Counted from the first letter of the stretch, positions 42,455 through 52,143 are shown. The stretch is 64,000 bases of DNA from CAVYTF01 sp963708205 (GCA_963708205.1 OY970196.1:62001-126000); one strand, 5' to 3'. The notes: generated by a model from the sequence alone, not told the origin. A program made the numbers and translations.

Positions 42455-43108
42455 ATGAAAATAATTGTTGTTTCCGCAACAGATGCTGAAGTCAATATTG
42501 CAAAAGAAAAGATCAATCACGATGGAAACATACATAAAATATTTTTCAAAACAACAGGTGTTGGCATGTTGTCAACCGCTGTAAGTCTTACGCAGCTTGG
42601 GATTGAAGAGAAACCAGACTTGTTGATACAGGCTGGCATTGCAGGATGTTTTGATGAAAAATTGATGGGCATCACTGTTATTGTGAAAGAAGAAATAATT
42701 GGTGATATGGGTGTGGAAGAAGACAGTGAATGGAAAAATATTTTTGATCTGAAGCTGGAAGATGAAAATAAATTTCCTTTTGAAAAAAGCAGACTAGTAA
42801 ATGATAAAGTTGCAGAATTAAATCTTTTAAAACTTCCTGAAGTTGTGTCGGTTTCAATCAATGAAATTTCAACCAACAAAAAAAGGATAGAATATTTGAA
42901 AGAAAAATATGATGCATCAATTGAAAATATGGAAGGCGCTTCACTACATTTTGTTGGTAAAACATTTGGGATAAATTTTATTCAGTTGCGTACCATATCA
43001 AACATGGTTGGTGAGCGTGATAAAAAAAAATGGATAATGAAAAATGCTATTGAATCTCTTAATGAAACATTGCTGCAATACATTCATATTGCTGCAATAA
43101 TGAAATAA
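42455..43108 (+). CDS. mqnB: Futalosine hydrolase
   Basis: A 217-residue nucleoside phosphorylase-fold enzyme that removes hypoxanthine from futalosine in the alternative menaquinone pathway. Visible family features: MKIIVVSATDAEV, TGVGMLSTAVSLTQL, LLIQAGIAGCFDE, VVKEEIIGDMGVEED and the ribose-binding IENMEGASLHFV. ATG at 42455 gives the usual N-terminus; the frame is open further upstream but overlaps the divergent PTPS-like gene. Five bases upstream of mqnD on the same strand, confirming the pathway. Confidence 0.92.
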   Translation: MKIIVVSATDAEVNIAKEKINHDGNIHKIFFKTTGVGMLSTAVSLTQLGIEEKPDLLIQAGIAGCFDEKLMGITVIVKEEIIGDMGVEEDSEWKNIFDLKLEDENKFPFEKSRLVNDKVAELNLLKLPEVVSVSINEISTNKKRIEYLKEKYDASIENMEGASLHFVGKTFGINFIQLRTISNMVGERDKKKWIMKNAIESLNETLLQYIHIAAIMK

Positions 43109-43113
43109 CAAAA

Positions 43114-43950
43114 ATGAAACTTACGCTTGGTTTTTCTCCTTGCCCGAATGATACTTTTATTTTTGATGCGCTGGTAAATCATAAGATTGATACAGAAGAT
43201 TTTGAATTTGAAGTATTGCTTGAAGATGTGCAAACTCTTAACCAGTGGTCATTGCAGGGCAAGCTTGATTTCTCAAAGATCAGTTATGGAGTTTTACCTT
43301 TGATAACAAACTATTATGTATTATTAAAAAGCGGAGGTGCACTTGGCAAAGGTGTTGGACCTTTATTAATAAGTAAAACTAAGAAGCTAACTTTAGTAAA
43401 TAACAACTTTACAGTTGCTATTCCGGGAGAAAATACTACGGCGCACATGCTGTTTTCGCTTGCATTTCCTCATGTAAAAAATAAAGTATTTAAAGTCTTT
43501 AATGAAATAGAAAATGCCGTGCTAAAAGGTGAAGTTGATTGCGGCGTTATCATTCACGAAAATCGTTTCACTTACCAGGATAAAGGCTTAATAAAATTGA
43601 TTGATCTTGGTGAATATTGGGAAGAAAAGACACTCGCTCCTATCCCACTCGGCGGTATTGTTGCAAAAAGAAATATTGACAAAAATATTTGTTTAAGAGT
43701 TGATGATCTCATAAAAAAAAGCTTGCAAAATGCTTATGAAAACAATTATAAAACTTTATCGTCGTATGTAAAAAAACATTCACAGGAAATGAGCCAAGAT
43801 GTAATGCGGCAGCATATAAATTTATATGTCAATGATTATTCGCTTGGACTTGGAACAAATGGAAGGCAAGCGGTTTTGAAATTTTTTGAAGTATATCAAA
43901 CACTTCATCCTGAAATAAAAGTTGAGTCAGAAAATATTTTTCTGCATTAA
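43114..43950 (+). CDS. mqnD: 1,4-dihydroxy-6-naphthoate synthase
   Basis: A 278-residue periplasmic-binding-protein-fold enzyme that converts cyclic dehypoxanthinyl futalosine to 1,4-dihydroxy-6-naphthoate. Family motifs: LGFSPCPNDTFIFDALVNHK at the N-terminus, KISYGVLPLITNYYVLL, IPGENTTAHMLF, VIIHENRFTY and LAPIPLGGIV. Full length. With mqnB directly upstream this marks futalosine-route menaquinone synthesis; mqnA and mqnC are not in the window. Its 3' end overlaps the convergent photolyase gene by four bases. Confidence 0.95.
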   Translation: MKLTLGFSPCPNDTFIFDALVNHKIDTEDFEFEVLLEDVQTLNQWSLQGKLDFSKISYGVLPLITNYYVLLKSGGALGKGVGPLLISKTKKLTLVNNNFTVAIPGENTTAHMLFSLAFPHVKNKVFKVFNEIENAVLKGEVDCGVIIHENRFTYQDKGLIKLIDLGEYWEEKTLAPIPLGGIVAKRNIDKNICLRVDDLIKKSLQNAYENNYKTLSSYVKKHSQEMSQDVMRQHINLYVNDYSLGLGTNGRQAVLKFFEVYQTLHPEIKVESENIFLH

Positions 43951-45257
43951 ATATTTTTTACTGCTTTGCTGTATGCTTCCAATGCACGCTTCCTCGCAAA
44001 CTCATGCTGTACAATAGGTTCAGGATATTTGTCTGTCCCAAATTCAGGCACCCATTGCTTTATATATTTTTGTTCTTTATCAAATTTTTGCATCTGTAAT
44101 GTGGGGTTAAAAATTCTAAAATAAGGCGCTGCATCACAACCACTTCCTGCCGCCCATTGCCAGCCGCCATTGTTTGCTGCATAATCATAGTCCAATAATT
44201 TCTTTGCAAAATATGCCTCACCCCAGCGCCAATCTGTCAATAAATGTTTGGTGAGAAATGATGCCGTTACCATGCGAATGCGGTTATGCATAAAACCTGT
44301 TTCATTCAGTTGCCGCATGCCTGCATCAACAAGCGGATAACCAGTTTTTCCTTCACACCATTTTTGAAAATCTGCTTCATCATTTAGCCACTCTATTTTA
44401 TCGTATTCAGGTTTAAAAGCTTTTTCATTTCGCACATGCGGAAAATGAAAAAGTATGCTGAAATAAAAATCACGCCAGATCAATTCATTCAAAAATATAT
44501 TGCTTAAATTCCTGGTTTTTGCAGCAAGCTCACGGATGCTTATTGTGCCGAAACGCAGATGAACACTGAGTTTGGATGTGCCATGCTGAGCAGGAAAGTT
44601 TCGTTCTTCGCTGTAATTTTTTATTAAACTCTTTTCTATGTCTTTTGATGGAAAGGGTTTTGCACATCTTTCAAAACCCATTGATTCAAGCGAAGGAATT
44701 TTTATTTCCTGCTGTTGAAAAAAGTTATCAAAATACTTTTCTGTTGGATAACTTTTTAAATAAAAATCATTTAGTTTTTCTTTCCATCTTCTGCTGTAAG
44801 GCGTAAAAACTGTGTAAGGTTTTTCATCATCTTTCAGTACTTCTTTTTTGTGAAATATTACCTGGTCTTTGTACAAATGCAAAGCTGCTCCGTTCTTTTT
44901 CAGAAGTGTATTGATTGCCTGATCACGATCAATTGCATATTGCTCATAATCTTCATTTGCGAAAATTTTTTCTATAGTATATTTTTTAAAAAGGGCTTCC
45001 AAAACATTTTCTGGTTTGCCATAATGCACGTCCAGTGTGCTTTTCAGCGCAAGCAACTTTTGTTGCATCTCTTCAATTGCATCAAATATAAATTCTACGC
45101 GCCGGTCTTTTTTATCTTCAAGATCATCTAAAATATTTCTATCAAAAATAAAAACAGGCACAACGGGATGTGTACTTTTTAATGCATGATACAACGCTGC
45201 ATTGTCTTTCAAGCGAAGATCACGCCTGAACCACATGATGTTTATTACAGGTTTCAT
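43947..45257 (-). CDS. phrB: Deoxyribodipyrimidine photolyase / cryptochrome family
   Basis: A 436-residue FAD flavoprotein that repairs UV-made pyrimidine dimers with blue light. The N-terminal antenna domain starts INIMWFRRDLRLKDNAALYH; the C-terminal FAD domain includes SVHLRFGTISIRELA, ELIWRDFYFSILF, TGYPLVDAGMRQLNETGFMH and DYDYAANNGGWQWAAGSGCD, with the Trp chain residues present. ATG at 45257 (MKPVINIMW) is preferred over TTG four codons earlier. Class I CPD photolyase is most likely. Divergent from ppk1. Confidence 0.93.
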   Translation of the reverse strand: MKPVINIMWFRRDLRLKDNAALYHALKSTHPVVPVFIFDRNILDDLEDKKDRRVEFIFDAIEEMQQKLLALKSTLDVHYGKPENVLEALFKKYTIEKIFANEDYEQYAIDRDQAINTLLKKNGAALHLYKDQVIFHKKEVLKDDEKPYTVFTPYSRRWKEKLNDFYLKSYPTEKYFDNFFQQQEIKIPSLESMGFERCAKPFPSKDIEKSLIKNYSEERNFPAQHGTSKLSVHLRFGTISIRELAAKTRNLSNIFLNELIWRDFYFSILFHFPHVRNEKAFKPEYDKIEWLNDEADFQKWCEGKTGYPLVDAGMRQLNETGFMHNRIRMVTASFLTKHLLTDWRWGEAYFAKKLLDYDYAANNGGWQWAAGSGCDAAPYFRIFNPTLQMQKFDKEQKYIKQWVPEFGTDKYPEPIVQHEFARKRALEAYSKAVKNI

Positions 45258-45362
45258 TTTATCATTCAAAATTATTATCTGGATATAAAATCAAATTTCT
45301 TGTTATAGTTTCTCTATAAAAATCCATCTTAAAACTTAACATTCGCTCTCAAAGACCTTTTC

Positions 45363-45370
45363 TATTTTTG
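45363..45370 (+). promoter_or_regulatory. Bacteroidota-type -7 box upstream of ppk1
   Basis: TATTTTTG matches TAnnTTTG and ends 15 bases before the ATG at 45386. It overlaps an in-frame TTG at 45368, which supports the ATG as the true start. Confidence 0.45.
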
Positions 45371-45385
45371 GCGTATCAGTGCCTT

Positions 45386-47491
45386 ATGAGTAAAAATAGT
45401 TTCATTCAGCGGGACATTAGCTGGTTAAGTTTTAATGGACGCGTATTACAGGAAGCAAATGATGAAAGTGTTCCGTTGAGAGAGCGCATTCGTTTTCTTG
45501 GTATTCACTCCAACAATCTCGATGAATTTTTTCGTGTTCGTGTTGCTACCCTCAAACGCATGACGGAACTCGTTGGTAAGAAAACTAATTTTCATTTTGA
45601 AGATAATCCTGAGGAAATTCTTGAAAAGATCCAGGTGATTGTTTTGCAGCAGCAAAATGAATTTAACAGAATCTGGAATGGCATTGTGGAAGAACTAAAA
45701 CAACAGAAAATTTTTTTACCGGATGAAAAACATTTAAGCGCAGAACAAAAAACTTACGTAAGAAAATTCTTTGAAGAAGAAGTGCGCTCCAATATTATTC
45801 CGCTGCTTATTGAAAGCTTACCGCAGCTTCCTTACCTAAGAGAAAAAAGTATTTTTCTTGGTGTTGTGATGCGCAATAAATCATCTGCTTACGACCAAAA
45901 ATTTGCTTTGATAGAAGTGCCGAGTAAAACGCTGGGACGCTTTGTGCTATTGCCTTCCAAAGAAGGTGAGCACAATATTATTTTGCTGGAAGATGTTATT
46001 CGTTTCAATCTTCCTTACATCTTTCGCTACTTCGGTTATGATACTTTTGAAGCACATATTTTTAAGGTTACAAAGGATGCGGAAATTGATATGGATATTG
46101 ATGTATCCACCACTTTTGTACAAAAAATTATTAAAGGTTTAAAGAATCGCCGCAAAGGAAAACCCGTTCGTTTTGTATATGACAAAGAAATGGATGCGGG
46201 CTTGCTTGAGTATTTGATGCGCAGGCTAAATCTTTCAAGAAGAGATAACATTATTCCCGGAAGCCGTATTCACAACTTCAGGCATTTTATGGATTTTCCT
46301 GATGTATTTTCTTTTAAAAATACCAGGCGCAATTCTTTCACACATCCTGCTTTTCAAAATGCAGTGCGCGTAACTGATGTGATAATTGAGAAAGATGTGA
46401 TGCTGCATTTTCCTTACCATTCTTTCAACACTGTTATTGATTTGTTGCGTGAAGCAGCGATGGATCCTGACGTTACAACAATAAAAATTACTACCTATCG
46501 TCTTTCACCAAATTCAAAAATTATCAATGCATTGATCAATGCAGTCCGCAATGGAAAAACTGTTATTGTTATGATAGAATTGCGAGCAAGATTTGATGAG
46601 GAAGCCAATATTGAATGGAAAGAATTATTGGAAGAAGAAGGCGTGAAAGTGTTGCTGGGACTGGATAATATGAAGGTACATGCAAAATTGTGTGTGATAA
46701 AAAAACGTGTCGGAAGCAAAACAATTCAATATGGTTTTGTAAGCACTGGCAACCTTAATGAAAAAACAGCAAGAGTTTACGGCGACCATTGTTTGCTCAC
46801 GAGCAACAGAAATATAATGGCTGATGTTAACCGCATTTTTCAGGTGCTTGAAAATCCAAAGCTCAGTCTTCAATCTTTAAAAGCATGCAAAACATTATTG
46901 GTTTGCCCGCAGTTCATGCGGCGGCAATTAAATGCTTTGATTGATAAAGAAATAAAAAATGCAAAAGCAAAAAAATATGCTTCCATTATTTTAAAAGTAA
47001 ATTCAATAAGTGATGTTGATATGATAACAAAATTGTATCAGGCAGCAACTGTTGGAGTGCATATAAAAATGGTTGTGCGCGGAATATTTTGCGCCAAAAT
47101 TGAAAATAAAAAATTTAAAGAAAAGCCTTTCGCCATAAGCATTGTAGATGAATATTTAGAACACGCACGTGTTTGTATTTTTCATAATGGCGGAAAGGAA
47201 AAAGTATATATTTCTTCTGCAGACTGGATGGTGCGCAATCTCGATCATCGCATAGAAGCGGCAGTTCAGATAACTGATAAAAATATTATTAGAGAGCTAA
47301 AAGACCTCATAAATATTCAGCTGCATGATAATGTAAAAGCGCGCTGGCTCGATAATAAACTTTCCAATGAATATATTTCTTCCAAAGGAAAAAAGAAAGT
47401 GCGTTCCCAAATAGATAGCTATCAATATTTGCATCAAAAAGCACAACCTGCAAATACTCCGCAAATTATACAGGAGAAAAAAACTGTGTGA
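45386..47491 (+). CDS. ppk1: Polyphosphate kinase 1
   Basis: A 701-residue enzyme that makes inorganic polyphosphate from ATP. The N domain starts SFIQRDISWLSFNGRVLQEA, followed by LGIHSNNLDEFFRVRVATLK. The catalytic phospholipase-D-like domains contain LRARFDEEANIEWKELLEEE, the autophosphorylated-His motif MKVHAKLCVIKK, FVSTGNLNEKTARVYGDHC, and the second His site HARVCIFHNGGKEKVYISSA. Full length with all motifs. Followed after 27 bases by a methyltransferase and a DUF1569 gene on the same strand, a possible operon. Confidence 0.96.
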   Translation: MSKNSFIQRDISWLSFNGRVLQEANDESVPLRERIRFLGIHSNNLDEFFRVRVATLKRMTELVGKKTNFHFEDNPEEILEKIQVIVLQQQNEFNRIWNGIVEELKQQKIFLPDEKHLSAEQKTYVRKFFEEEVRSNIIPLLIESLPQLPYLREKSIFLGVVMRNKSSAYDQKFALIEVPSKTLGRFVLLPSKEGEHNIILLEDVIRFNLPYIFRYFGYDTFEAHIFKVTKDAEIDMDIDVSTTFVQKIIKGLKNRRKGKPVRFVYDKEMDAGLLEYLMRRLNLSRRDNIIPGSRIHNFRHFMDFPDVFSFKNTRRNSFTHPAFQNAVRVTDVIIEKDVMLHFPYHSFNTVIDLLREAAMDPDVTTIKITTYRLSPNSKIINALINAVRNGKTVIVMIELRARFDEEANIEWKELLEEEGVKVLLGLDNMKVHAKLCVIKKRVGSKTIQYGFVSTGNLNEKTARVYGDHCLLTSNRNIMADVNRIFQVLENPKLSLQSLKACKTLLVCPQFMRRQLNALIDKEIKNAKAKKYASIILKVNSISDVDMITKLYQAATVGVHIKMVVRGIFCAKIENKKFKEKPFAISIVDEYLEHARVCIFHNGGKEKVYISSADWMVRNLDHRIEAAVQITDKNIIRELKDLINIQLHDNVKARWLDNKLSNEYISSKGKKKVRSQIDSYQYLHQKAQPANTPQIIQEKKTV

Positions 47492-47518
47492 TAAATTTGA
47501 AAGTTATAACTTTCAACC

Positions 47519-48283
47519 ATGCATGATTTATCATCAACAGAACGGTTCAGCAACAGGGTTGATAATTATGTAAAATATCAACCGCATTATCCCGAAAAAA
47601 TAATTGATTATTTAAACGAAACAATTCATTTTAATTCCTCATTTATCGTTGCAGATATTGGCGCAGGCACTGGTTTTTTAACCCAGCTTTTTTTGCAGAA
47701 CGGTAATAAAGTCTTTGGCGTAGAGCCCAATGCTGCTATGCTTTTGAAGGCAGAAGAGCTTTTAAATAAATATGAAAATTTCAAGAGCATTTCCGCAACT
47801 GCTGAAGCCACAACGCTTGAAGATGAAAGCATTGATCTGATAACTGCAGCGCAGGCTTTTCATTGGTTTGACAAAGACAAAACAAAAAAAGAATTTGAAA
47901 GAATTGCGAAACAAAATGCTTACTGTTTGCTTGTTTGGAATGACCGTGAAATGCAAACGGATTTTGAAAAGGATTATGAAAAATTTTTGGTGAAATATGC
48001 AACTGATTATACTAATGTAAATCATACATATCTCACACCGGAAAAAGTTGCATTATTTTTTTCACCACAAAAAATGCTTACACAAAAATTTTATAACGAA
48101 CAACAATTCGATTTTGATTCGCTGAAGGGAAGATTACTTTCTTCTTCCTATATTTCATTGGAACAAAATCAAAAATATTTTTCAATGATTGAAGAATTAA
48201 AAACGTTATTTGATAAATATCAAAGAAATAATGCCATCAGATTTAATTATACAACGAACTTGTTTTTAGGCAAAATGAAATGA
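47519..48283 (+). CDS. Class I SAM-dependent methyltransferase
   Basis: A 254-residue methyltransferase of the Methyltransf_11/25 type. The N-terminal FSNRVDNYVKYQPHYPEKII is typical of a family often annotated as putative SAM-dependent methyltransferase; motif I is IVADIGAGTGFLTQLFLQNG, followed by GVEPNAAML, and motif IV is LITAAQAFHWFDKDK. The substrate is unknown. Placed between ppk1 and DUF1569 with gaps of 27 and 4 bases. Confidence 0.88.
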   Translation: MHDLSSTERFSNRVDNYVKYQPHYPEKIIDYLNETIHFNSSFIVADIGAGTGFLTQLFLQNGNKVFGVEPNAAMLLKAEELLNKYENFKSISATAEATTLEDESIDLITAAQAFHWFDKDKTKKEFERIAKQNAYCLLVWNDREMQTDFEKDYEKFLVKYATDYTNVNHTYLTPEKVALFFSPQKMLTQKFYNEQQFDFDSLKGRLLSSSYISLEQNQKYFSMIEELKTLFDKYQRNNAIRFNYTTNLFLGKMK

Positions 48284-48287
48284 CCTG

Positions 48288-48740
48288 ATGAAAAATTTAT
48301 TTGATCCAAAAGTGAAAGAAGAAGTGCTTGCACGAATTGATCGCCTCACGCCAAATGCAAAAGCACAATGGGGAAGAATGAATGTGAACCAGGCTTTGCA
48401 TCACATGGCAATGGCTTTCGATATTCCTTTGGGCAAACTAAATCCTACACCTTCCAAAATGCCGCCAATGCCAAAATGGTTGATGAAATTTTTTTTATTA
48501 AACCTGAAACCGCCAAAAGCAAAAGCTGAAACTTTTAGTGAAATGAACACTATCACGCTTGGCATCAATCCATCAAATTTTGAAGATGAAAGAAAAAAGT
48601 TGAAAGCTGCAATTGAAGATTTTTGTATCAGCACCTCATTCATTACAGAAAATAAAATTGCAGGAAAATTCAGTAAAAAAGATTGGGGTAAACTAACTTA
48701 TAATCATACCGATCATCACCTGAGGCAATTTGGTGTTTGA
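48288..48740 (+). CDS. DUF1569 (DinB-like) protein
   Basis: A 150-residue protein: KEEVLARIDRLTPNAKAQWG at the N-terminus, MNVNQALHHMAMAFDIPLGK with the first histidines, and WGKLTYNHTDHHLRQFGV at the C-terminus with the rest of the three-histidine pattern of the DinB fold. This matches DUF1569, a family of unknown function. Starts four bases after the stop of the methyltransferase, so probably translated with it. Confidence 0.85.
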   Translation: MKNLFDPKVKEEVLARIDRLTPNAKAQWGRMNVNQALHHMAMAFDIPLGKLNPTPSKMPPMPKWLMKFFLLNLKPPKAKAETFSEMNTITLGINPSNFEDERKKLKAAIEDFCISTSFITENKIAGKFSKKDWGKLTYNHTDHHLRQFGV

Positions 48741-48785
48741 TCTTTCTAAAATTATTATATTGTAATTATTTCAAAAAAATAACGA

Positions 48786-50693
48786 ATGAAAAAATACTTC
48801 TTTTTACTATTGTTGCTAACATCAATAAATTTATTTGCACAAAACATTATGACACCAGAGTTGCTCTGGAAGTTAGGCAGGGTAAGCTTCCTGGGCATTT
48901 CAAAAGATCAGCAATTTGTGTTGTATGATGTGGCAACACCTGATGTTGCTGCAGATAAAATCAATCATCAGAAATACAGGATACCCATACATGGCGGAGA
49001 TGCGATGGCAGTATCTAACGCAGATAGTTTTTTAGTAAATACAAAAATTTCTCCTGACGGAAAACATCTCATCACAAGTGAAGAAGTAAAAGTGATGAAT
49101 GTTTATGGAAGTGATTTTTATCCTGACCTTACAAAGACAACAGCACAAATTTTTACGTCACTCGATTATCGTCATTGGGATACTTATGAAGATGGAAAAT
49201 TCGGTCATGTTTTTTTATCAGACAACGACAGCGCACATTCAAACAAAAAAGATCTGATGAAAAATGAACTGTATGATTGTCCGCAAAAACCTTTTGGCGA
49301 CGAAGCAGATTATATCTGGAACCCAGACAGCAGGCATGTTTTATATGTTACAAAGAAAAAAACAGGAACAGCTTACGCGATCAGTACCAACACTGATTTA
49401 TATGAATATGATATTGAAAACGGAACTACAAAAGATCTTACGGAAGATAATAAGGGCTATGATATAAATCCTTCGTACAACAGCAAAGGAACGCTCGCAT
49501 GGCTGCAGCAAAAGCGTGATGGATATGAAGCAGACAAGCAGGATTTAGTGGTGAGTGATGGCGTTAGAAAAATAAATCTCACTGCACAAAATGATGAAAT
49601 AAATGTTGAAAGTTTTAAGTGGAGTAATGATGATGTTAATTTATTTTTTATTGCACCTGTTGATGGAACGCTGCAATTATTTGAAGTAAATTATCCCGGC
49701 ACAACAAAAAATACTGTTGCAATAAAACAAATCACAAAAGGCAATTTTGATGTCACGGCAATTGGAGAACAGCTTGGTAATGAGCTGATAGTTGCCCGCG
49801 AAGATTACAACCATGCATCAGAACTTTTTAGTGTTGATATTTCTTCAGGAGCAATGCAGCAGCTAACGCATGTGAATGATGCTCTTTATAATTCACTGCA
49901 ACTTTGCACATCAGAAAAAAGATTTGTAACAACAACCGATAACAAAAAAATGCTTGTGTGGGTTGTGTTTCCGCCAAATTTTGATCGGAATAAAAAATAT
50001 CCAACACTTTTATATTGCGAAGGCGGACCACAGGTTTCGCTTACACAATTCTATTCTTTCCGCTGGAATTTTCAACTCATTGCCTCGCAGGGATACATTG
50101 TTGTTGCGCCCTGCAGAAGAGGAATGCCCGGCTTTGGAACAAAATGGAATGAACAGGTAAGCAAAGATTGGGGTGGTCAGGTTATGCAGGATTATCTCAG
50201 CGCGATTGATGATATCTCAAAAGAAAAATATGTTGATACTTCGCGCAGAGGCTGTGTTGGCGCAAGCTTCGGCGGTTATTCAGTGTATGAACTAGAAGGC
50301 ATTCACAACAATCGCTTCAAAACTTTTATTGCGCATGATGGCATCTTTGATTTTCGCAGCATGTATGGAACAACGGATGAAATGTGGTTTGAGAATTGGG
50401 AAAAAGGCGGCGCTTATTGGGATAAAAATAATGCTGTTGCGCAACGCTCATTCAGCCAAAGCCCAAGCAATTTTGTGCAAAACTGGAACACACCGATCTT
50501 AATTGTGCAGGGTGGCAAAGATTATCGTGTGCCGATAGAGCAAGGCCAGCAAGCGTTTCAGGCTGCACAGCTCAGGGGAATAAAGAGTGAATTTTTATTG
50601 TTGCCAAATGAAAATCATTGGGTGTTGCAGCCGCAGGATGCAATGGTTTGGCAGCGAACTTTTTTCAGCTGGCTTGATGAAACCTTGAAGTAA
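48786..50693 (+). CDS. Exported S9 family (dipeptidyl-peptidase-like) serine peptidase
   Basis: A 635-residue protease with a signal peptide (MKKYFFLLLLLTSINLFAQ). An N-terminal beta-propeller (about residues 30-370; e.g. SPDGKHLITSEEVKVM, YIWNPDSRHVLYVTKKK) is followed by an alpha/beta-hydrolase domain with the nucleophile motif CVGASFGGYSV, the Asp in LIVQGGKDYRVP and the His in LPNENHWVLQ. This matches the DPP5/acylaminoacyl-peptidase branch of S9, which trims dipeptides in the periplasm. Full length with intact triad. Confidence 0.92.
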   Translation: MKKYFFLLLLLTSINLFAQNIMTPELLWKLGRVSFLGISKDQQFVLYDVATPDVAADKINHQKYRIPIHGGDAMAVSNADSFLVNTKISPDGKHLITSEEVKVMNVYGSDFYPDLTKTTAQIFTSLDYRHWDTYEDGKFGHVFLSDNDSAHSNKKDLMKNELYDCPQKPFGDEADYIWNPDSRHVLYVTKKKTGTAYAISTNTDLYEYDIENGTTKDLTEDNKGYDINPSYNSKGTLAWLQQKRDGYEADKQDLVVSDGVRKINLTAQNDEINVESFKWSNDDVNLFFIAPVDGTLQLFEVNYPGTTKNTVAIKQITKGNFDVTAIGEQLGNELIVAREDYNHASELFSVDISSGAMQQLTHVNDALYNSLQLCTSEKRFVTTTDNKKMLVWVVFPPNFDRNKKYPTLLYCEGGPQVSLTQFYSFRWNFQLIASQGYIVVAPCRRGMPGFGTKWNEQVSKDWGGQVMQDYLSAIDDISKEKYVDTSRRGCVGASFGGYSVYELEGIHNNRFKTFIAHDGIFDFRSMYGTTDEMWFENWEKGGAYWDKNNAVAQRSFSQSPSNFVQNWNTPILIVQGGKDYRVPIEQGQQAFQAAQLRGIKSEFLLLPNENHWVLQPQDAMVWQRTFFSWLDETLK

Positions 50694-50729
50694 TTTTCTT
50701 TGGTGACGAACTACAGAACATCCATTGAA

Positions 50730-50778
50730 CATTCGTTGCGACGCTCCATTCATCGTTCTTATCGCTGCGCAGCAAGTT
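50730..50778 (+). repeat. Interspersed intergenic repeat, copy E
   Basis: ACATTCGTTGCGACGCTCC then CATTCATCGTTCTTATCGCT and GCGCAGCAAGTTG. Shares CGTTGCGACGCTCC with copy D (41281) and CTGCGCAGCAA with copy A (7851). Lies in the gap between the convergent peptidase and metK genes. Confidence 0.65.
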
Positions 50779-50797
50779 GACTTTAAATCATTTCAAA

Positions 50798-50826
50798 TAA
50801 AAAAAGGTCCAAAACTTTGAACCTTT
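50798..50826 (-). terminator. Rho-independent terminator of metK
   Basis: On the minus strand AAAGGTTCAAAG, loop, TTGGACCTTT pair with minor mismatch (50803-50826) and lead into a run of eight T (50798-50805). It is 21 bases past the metK stop. Confidence 0.75.
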
Positions 50827-50846
50827 ATAAATCATACATTAAATTT

Positions 50847-52100
50847 CTATTTCAATCCAAAAGCCTTTTTCACTTTTGAAACATGATCTAATTTTTCCCA
50901 GGTAAACAATTCCACTTTTACTTTTTTTGTTTTCCCGCCAGGCATTTTGAAGGTCTTTTCTACCACTTCATTTTCTCTTCCCATGTGTCCGTAAGCAGCA
51001 GTTTCGCTATAAATCGGGTTGCGCAGTTTTAGTCTTTGCTCAATAAAATAAGGACGCATATCAAAGATGCCTTCCACTATTTTTCCTATTTCACCATCAG
51101 TCAGTTCAACTTTAGAAGTACCAAATGTTTTTACATTGATTGATGTTGGCTGTGCCACACCAATAGCATAAGAAACCTGCACCAGCACTTCGTCTGCAAT
51201 GCCTGCCGCCACAAGGTTTTTCGCGATGTGCCGTGTTGCATAAGCAGCGCTTCTGTCAACCTTGCTTGGGTCTTTTCCGCTGAATGCGCCGCCGCCATGC
51301 GCACCTTTGCCGCCGTAAGTATCAACAATAATTTTTCTTCCTGTTAAGCCTGTATCGCCATGCGGTCCGCCGATCACAAATTTCCCTGTGGGATTGATGT
51401 GATATTTTATTTTATCATTAAAAAAATGCGCATACTTTTTATATTTTGCTTTTACGCGGGGAATTAAAATGGAAACAATATCTTTTTCAATTTTCGCAGC
51501 CATTTTTTCTTCCGTATCAAAATCATCATGCTGCGTTGAAACAACAATTGCATCAATTCTTACAGGCTGGTTGTTATCATCATATTCAAGCGTCACCTGG
51601 CTTTTAGCATCAGGACGTAAATATTTTATTTGTTTATTTTCTCTTCTCAATGCAGCCAATTCAATTAAAATTTTATGCGCCAGATCAAGTGCAAGCGGCA
51701 TATAATTCTCCGTTTCATTTGTTGCGTAGCCAAACATCATTCCCTGGTCGCCTGCACCCTGTTCTTCTTTTTTCTTTCTGTCAACACCTTGATTTATATC
51801 AGAAGATTGTTCGTGAATAGCAGATAAAATGCCGCAGCTATTTGCCTCAAACATGTACTCGCTTTTTGTATAACCAATCTTGCGAATTACTTCCCTCGCA
51901 ATTTCCTGCACATCGAGATAAGCGCTGGATTTTACTTCACCCGCAAGCATTACCTGCCCTGTTGTTACAAGCGTTTCGCAAGCCACTTTGCTGTTAGGAT
52001 CGAAGGCTAAAAAATTATCAATAAGCGCATCAGAAATTTGGTCGGCAACTTTATCAGGATGTCCTTCAGAAACACTTTCGGAAGTAAACAAATAAGGCAT
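50847..52100 (-). CDS. metK: S-adenosylmethionine synthase
   Basis: A 417-residue enzyme making SAM from methionine and ATP. Signatures: FTSESVSEGHPDKVADQISD at the N-terminus, GAGDQGMMFGYA, FVIGGPHGDTGLTGRKIIVD, and GGGAFSGKDPSKVDRSAAY, all intact. It is somewhat longer than E. coli MetK, as usual in Bacteroidota. A TATCTTTG -7 box lies in the 43-base gap upstream. No SAM riboswitch is seen. It supplies the methyl donor for the three methyltransferase-like genes of this window among many others. Confidence 0.97.
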   Translation of the reverse strand: MPYLFTSESVSEGHPDKVADQISDALIDNFLAFDPNSKVACETLVTTGQVMLAGEVKSSAYLDVQEIAREVIRKIGYTKSEYMFEANSCGILSAIHEQSSDINQGVDRKKKEEQGAGDQGMMFGYATNETENYMPLALDLAHKILIELAALRRENKQIKYLRPDAKSQVTLEYDDNNQPVRIDAIVVSTQHDDFDTEEKMAAKIEKDIVSILIPRVKAKYKKYAHFFNDKIKYHINPTGKFVIGGPHGDTGLTGRKIIVDTYGGKGAHGGGAFSGKDPSKVDRSAAYATRHIAKNLVAAGIADEVLVQVSYAIGVAQPTSINVKTFGTSKVELTDGEIGKIVEGIFDMRPYFIEQRLKLRNPIYSETAAYGHMGRENEVVEKTFKMPGGKTKKVKVELFTWEKLDHVSKVKKAFGLK

Positions 52101-52118
52101 ATTTTATTTTTTGAGGCG

Positions 52119-52126
52119 CAAAGATA
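52119..52126 (-). promoter_or_regulatory. Bacteroidota-type -7 box upstream of metK
   Basis: On the minus strand TATCTTTG matches TAnnTTTG and lies 18 bases before the metK ATG, within the 43-base gap after the DUF4270 gene. Confidence 0.45.
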
Positions 52127-52143
52127 AGGGTTGAAACCAACTC

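Noticed and set aside
52101..52143. SAM riboswitch ahead of metK
   Set aside because: The gap is only 43 bases, too short for known SAM aptamers after allowing for the -7 box; no matching pairing was seen.
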